Source: an uncultured Micrococcales bacterium
Lineage (GTDB): Bacteria > Actinomycetota > Actinomycetes > Actinomycetales > Microbacteriaceae
Direction: 5' to 3'
NCBI GenBank assembly: GCA_903853515.1
Contig: CAINTU010000073.1
Span: forward strand, 1 to 8,297
Length of the DNA stretch: 8,297 nt
Of this stretch, positions 6,555 through 8,297 are shown one piece after another. Both the position numbers and the translations under genes were made by a program. The notes beneath the pieces were generated by a model that saw only the letters and a list, made by a program, of their open reading frames with translations, was not told the DNA's origin and did no database searches. Numbering within the stretch: position 1 is the first letter of the stretch; every line of letters begins with the position of its first letter.

Positions 6555-6869
6555 ATGAATTTCGAAGAAGAACGCGGTGCAGTAGCCGATAACTGGTTTG
6601 TTGACCCGCTGATCTTGAGAGTCTTCGGCATTCACGCTGATGGCGACAGCAACCCGCTTGCTTGGCAAGCCGAAGCGCTTTGTTCACAGACTGACCCTGA
6701 AGCTTTTTTTCCTGAAAAGGGTGGCTCAACAAGAGACGCCAAAAGAATTTGCACCAACTGCGAAGTCAAGTCAGAATGCCTCGACTATGCACTCAAAAAT
6801 GACGAACGCTTTGGCATCTGGGGTGGCCTTTCTGAGCGCGAGCGTCGCAAGCTAAAGAAGCGCGCCTAG
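6555..6869 (+). CDS. whiB: WhiB-family iron-sulfur transcription factor, WhiB2/WhmD-like
   Basis: 104 residues. Four invariant cysteines are present: Cys43, Cys66, Cys69 and Cys75 (C-x22-C-x2-C-x5-C), the ligands of the [4Fe-4S] cluster. The family turn GIWGG is at 87-91, followed by a basic C-terminal tail (ERERRKLKKRA) for DNA binding. The stretch CSQTDPEAFFPEKGGSTR and the FGIWGGLSERERR block are most like the WhiB of Streptomyces and WhiB2/WhmD of mycobacteria, which act with WhiA in controlling division and septation genes by binding sigma-A/HrdB. That assignment is by recall of the family, not by a search. The ATG is preceded at good distance by a strong ribosome site GAGAGGA (6544-6550). 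The upstream region has a well-matched promoter and several inverted repeats. The glycosyltransferase follows 24 bp downstream, so the two are probably co-transcribed. Confidence 0.95.
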   Translation: MNFEEERGAVADNWFVDPLILRVFGIHADGDSNPLAWQAEALCSQTDPEAFFPEKGGSTRDAKRICTNCEVKSECLDYALKNDERFGIWGGLSERERRKLKKRA

Positions 6870-6873
6870 CAGT

Positions 6874-6889
6874 AAGGCCCAAGGGCTTT
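6874..6889 (+). promoter_or_regulatory. Small hairpin between whiB and the glycosyltransferase, covering its ribosome site
   Basis: AAGGCC (6874-6879) can pair with GGCTTT (6884-6889), including one G-U pair, around the loop CAAG. The likely Shine-Dalgarno sequence AAGGG (6881-6885) of the next gene lies in the loop and 3' arm. The stem starts 4 nt after the whiB stop codon. A ribosome finishing whiB would melt it, so translational coupling is plausible. There is no U-tract, so it is unlikely to be a terminator. Confidence 0.35.
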
Positions 6890-6893
6890 GAAA

Positions 6894-8297
6894 GTGCGGG
6901 TCGTTGCGGTTGTCATCACTCACGATCAACCCAACTTTCTAAAAGACAATCTCGATTCCGTTTCGAATCAAACTTTTGATATCGAACGCGTTCTGGTCGT
7001 TAACTCTTCGACCAATAACGAATCTGATTCGATTCTCGAAAAATTCAAGCAAGCCAGCGCTCGTCACCAAGTTTTGCCATTGCCGTCTTCAGCAACTTTT
7101 GCAGAAGTGCTGGCTGCCGGTGTGGCTCAGGTGTTGCCAGAAGGCGCAAACCTCGCTGACTATTGCATCTGGGTTTTGCATGATGACATGGTTGCCGAGC
7201 CAAATGCGCTCGCCGAGATGGTTAGAGTCTTTGAGATTTCACCTTCGACCGCGATTGCCGGCCCTAAGCAGTTCAGATTCGATAACCAAAAACTGATTGC
7301 TCAATTCGGACTGTCGCTTACCTCTGGCCTGCAGCCGTTCTCGCTTGTGCACAACGAACTCGATCAGGGCCAACACGACAGCACATCTGATGTGCTTGCC
7401 GTCTCGACCGCCGGCATGTTGATAAGAGCAGAGGCATGGATTGCGTTGGGCGGCCTGAATCTTGAAGCCCCGCCACTGGCGGCCGATATCGACTTAGGGC
7501 TCAGAGCAAGGCTCGCGGGATTCAGGGTGGTTGGGGTTGCCGGGGCTCGCGTGCGGCACGCTCAGCTCTCAATCAACGGTAAAACAAAAAGTAGTTTTCT
7601 AGGCGGCAGTGTGCGCCTTGCCGTTCGTAAAGCGCAATTGCATCTGCGCCTGCAGTTATTGCCGCTGCCTGTGGCTTTGGCCTATTGGTTGCTTTTGCCA
7701 AGCCTCGCTGTTTTTAGTGCGTTCTCGCAATTATTTTTCAAACGCCCCGATCGAATTCTTAGCGAAGTTGGCGCAAGGTTATGGGCTTTTGCAACTATCG
7801 GCGCCAGGTTGCGCGGCAGCAGTTCGGGTGGCCGTTTGGGTGGGCGTGCTCGTGCCATCGCCAAGCCGCTCTATGCATCGCGCGAACTGGTTGCGCAGCG
7901 TAAGCGTCTGGCTCTCGATGTGGCTGAGCAGCAGGCCAACCTGCAAGAGGCCGCGGTTAGCGGTTTGCCGGCAGCGAGAGCCGCAACGACTTTTGGCGAG
8001 GCGGGTGGCTTCTGGCTGATGCTCGCGCTAACGGTGTTCAGCTGGCGCTTCGTGCCGCAGGGTGAAGCCGCGTTTTCACGGGCACTGCTGCCGCTCAGCA
8101 AATCCTGGTTGTCGCTTTTTAACCATGCCGGCGCAAGTTTTCAGCAGCAGGGTTTTGGTTTGGCCGCTGCGAGCGATCCGATCAACTGGGTCTATTTGGT
8201 GTTTGGGTCTTTAAATGGTTGCCAAGTCAGTGTGCATTCAAGCCAAGACACCCAATTGCCTGCAGGCATCGAAAAAGACCCGACACTCAGAGAAATC
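6894..8297 (+). CDS. Membrane-associated family 2 glycosyltransferase, 5' part (runs off the window)
   Basis: The frame is open without a stop from GTG 6894 to the last base (468 codons), so the protein is incomplete. GTG is chosen because AAGGG (6881-6885) lies 8 nt upstream; an in-frame TTG at 6888 would add two residues. Residues 1 to ~235 are a GT-A fold transferase: VRVVAVVITHDQP start, a DxD-type metal motif VLHDDM (His96, Asp97, Asp98), the acceptor-side block AGMLIRAEAWIALGGL, and ADIDLGLRARLAGFRV (Asp198, Asp200) followed by His222. A hydrophobic stretch at ~253-282, a basic and Ala/Gln-rich segment (~283-365) and another membrane helix (~371-387) follow. This is the layout of long actinobacterial glycosyltransferases fused to a multi-pass membrane region. 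It probably adds a sugar to a wall or lipid-linked glycan on the membrane; donor and acceptor are unknown. The final ~27 residues are unexpectedly hydrophilic. It is likely in an operon with whiB. Confidence 0.85.
   Translation, partial: MRVVAVVITHDQPNFLKDNLDSVSNQTFDIERVLVVNSSTNNESDSILEKFKQASARHQVLPLPSSATFAEVLAAGVAQVLPEGANLADYCIWVLHDDMVAEPNALAEMVRVFEISPSTAIAGPKQFRFDNQKLIAQFGLSLTSGLQPFSLVHNELDQGQHDSTSDVLAVSTAGMLIRAEAWIALGGLNLEAPPLAADIDLGLRARLAGFRVVGVAGARVRHAQLSINGKTKSSFLGGSVRLAVRKAQLHLRLQLLPLPVALAYWLLLPSLAVFSAFSQLFFKRPDRILSEVGARLWAFATIGARLRGSSSGGRLGGRARAIAKPLYASRELVAQRKRLALDVAEQQANLQEAAVSGLPAARAATTFGEAGGFWLMLALTVFSWRFVPQGEAAFSRALLPLSKSWLSLFNHAGASFQQQGFGLAAASDPINWVYLVFGSLNGCQVSVHSSQDTQLPAGIEKDPTLREI

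Noticed and set aside
6436..6732. 98-codon minus-strand open frame over the whiB start
   Set aside because: It is antisense to whiB and its promoter, with no recognisable motif or ribosome site.
7609..8019. 136-codon open frame inside the glycosyltransferase
   Set aside because: It is a shifted-frame shadow. The glycosyltransferase frame has consistent GT2 motifs and membrane helices through the same stretch.
1..8297. CRISPR arrays, tRNA or rRNA genes, transposases, phage or toxin-antitoxin genes
   Set aside because: I looked for direct-repeat arrays, cloverleaf-like segments and the protein hallmarks and saw none. Nearly every base is covered by the six main genes plus the partial cupin.

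Overview
The window looks like a piece of an actinobacterial chromosome of moderate GC content. The strongest taxonomic marker is a complete WhiB-family gene (6555-6869), a family essentially confined to Actinobacteria and their phages. A secreted multi-repeat LysM protein of an actinobacterial type, GTG/TTG starts and very compact gene packing agree with this. A small-genome freshwater Microbacteriaceae-like organism would fit, but that finer placement is inference.

Layout from left to right. (1) The 3' end of a cupin gene (to 316) runs into, and overlaps in another frame, a large secreted wall protein (about 222-2801). That protein has a signal peptide, a Cys-rich lysozyme/transglycosylase-like N-terminal domain, about nine degenerate ~55-residue repeats, a Pro/Thr linker and one C-terminal LysM domain. 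(2) Facing it on the minus strand is a Wzy/WaaL-type O-antigen polymerase/ligase (2798-4168); the two genes share the 4-bp palindrome CTAG as interlocking stop codons. (3) A 79-bp divergent spacer separates it from manA (4248-5408, mannose-6-phosphate isomerase). (4) manA converges with an 8-bp overlap on galE (5401-6354, minus strand, UDP-glucose 4-epimerase). (5) A 185-200-bp divergent regulatory region carries a good sigma70-like promoter and several inverted repeats. It leads into whiB (WhiB/WhiB2-like) and, 24 bp later, a GT2-type glycosyltransferase with membrane segments that is still open at the window end.

Functionally the window is an envelope-polysaccharide neighbourhood. ManA feeds mannose-derived nucleotide sugars, GalE supplies UDP-galactose, the GT2 protein transfers sugars at the membrane, and the Wzy/WaaL-like protein polymerises or ligates chains. 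The LysM protein would bind or remodel peptidoglycan outside the cell. WhiB, an iron-sulfur transcription factor linked to division and septation in its WhiB2 branch, is the only regulator seen. whiB2, manA and rhamnosyl/mannosyl-type glycosyltransferases also lie near each other in mycobacteria, so the association is not random.

No CRISPR array, tRNA, rRNA, transposase, phage gene or recognisable defence system was found. The least ordinary points are the out-of-frame overlap at the left end, the repeat architecture of the LysM protein, the two overlapping tail-to-tail gene pairs, the palindrome-rich whiB promoter, and an unexpected hydrophilic tail of the glycosyltransferase at the right edge.
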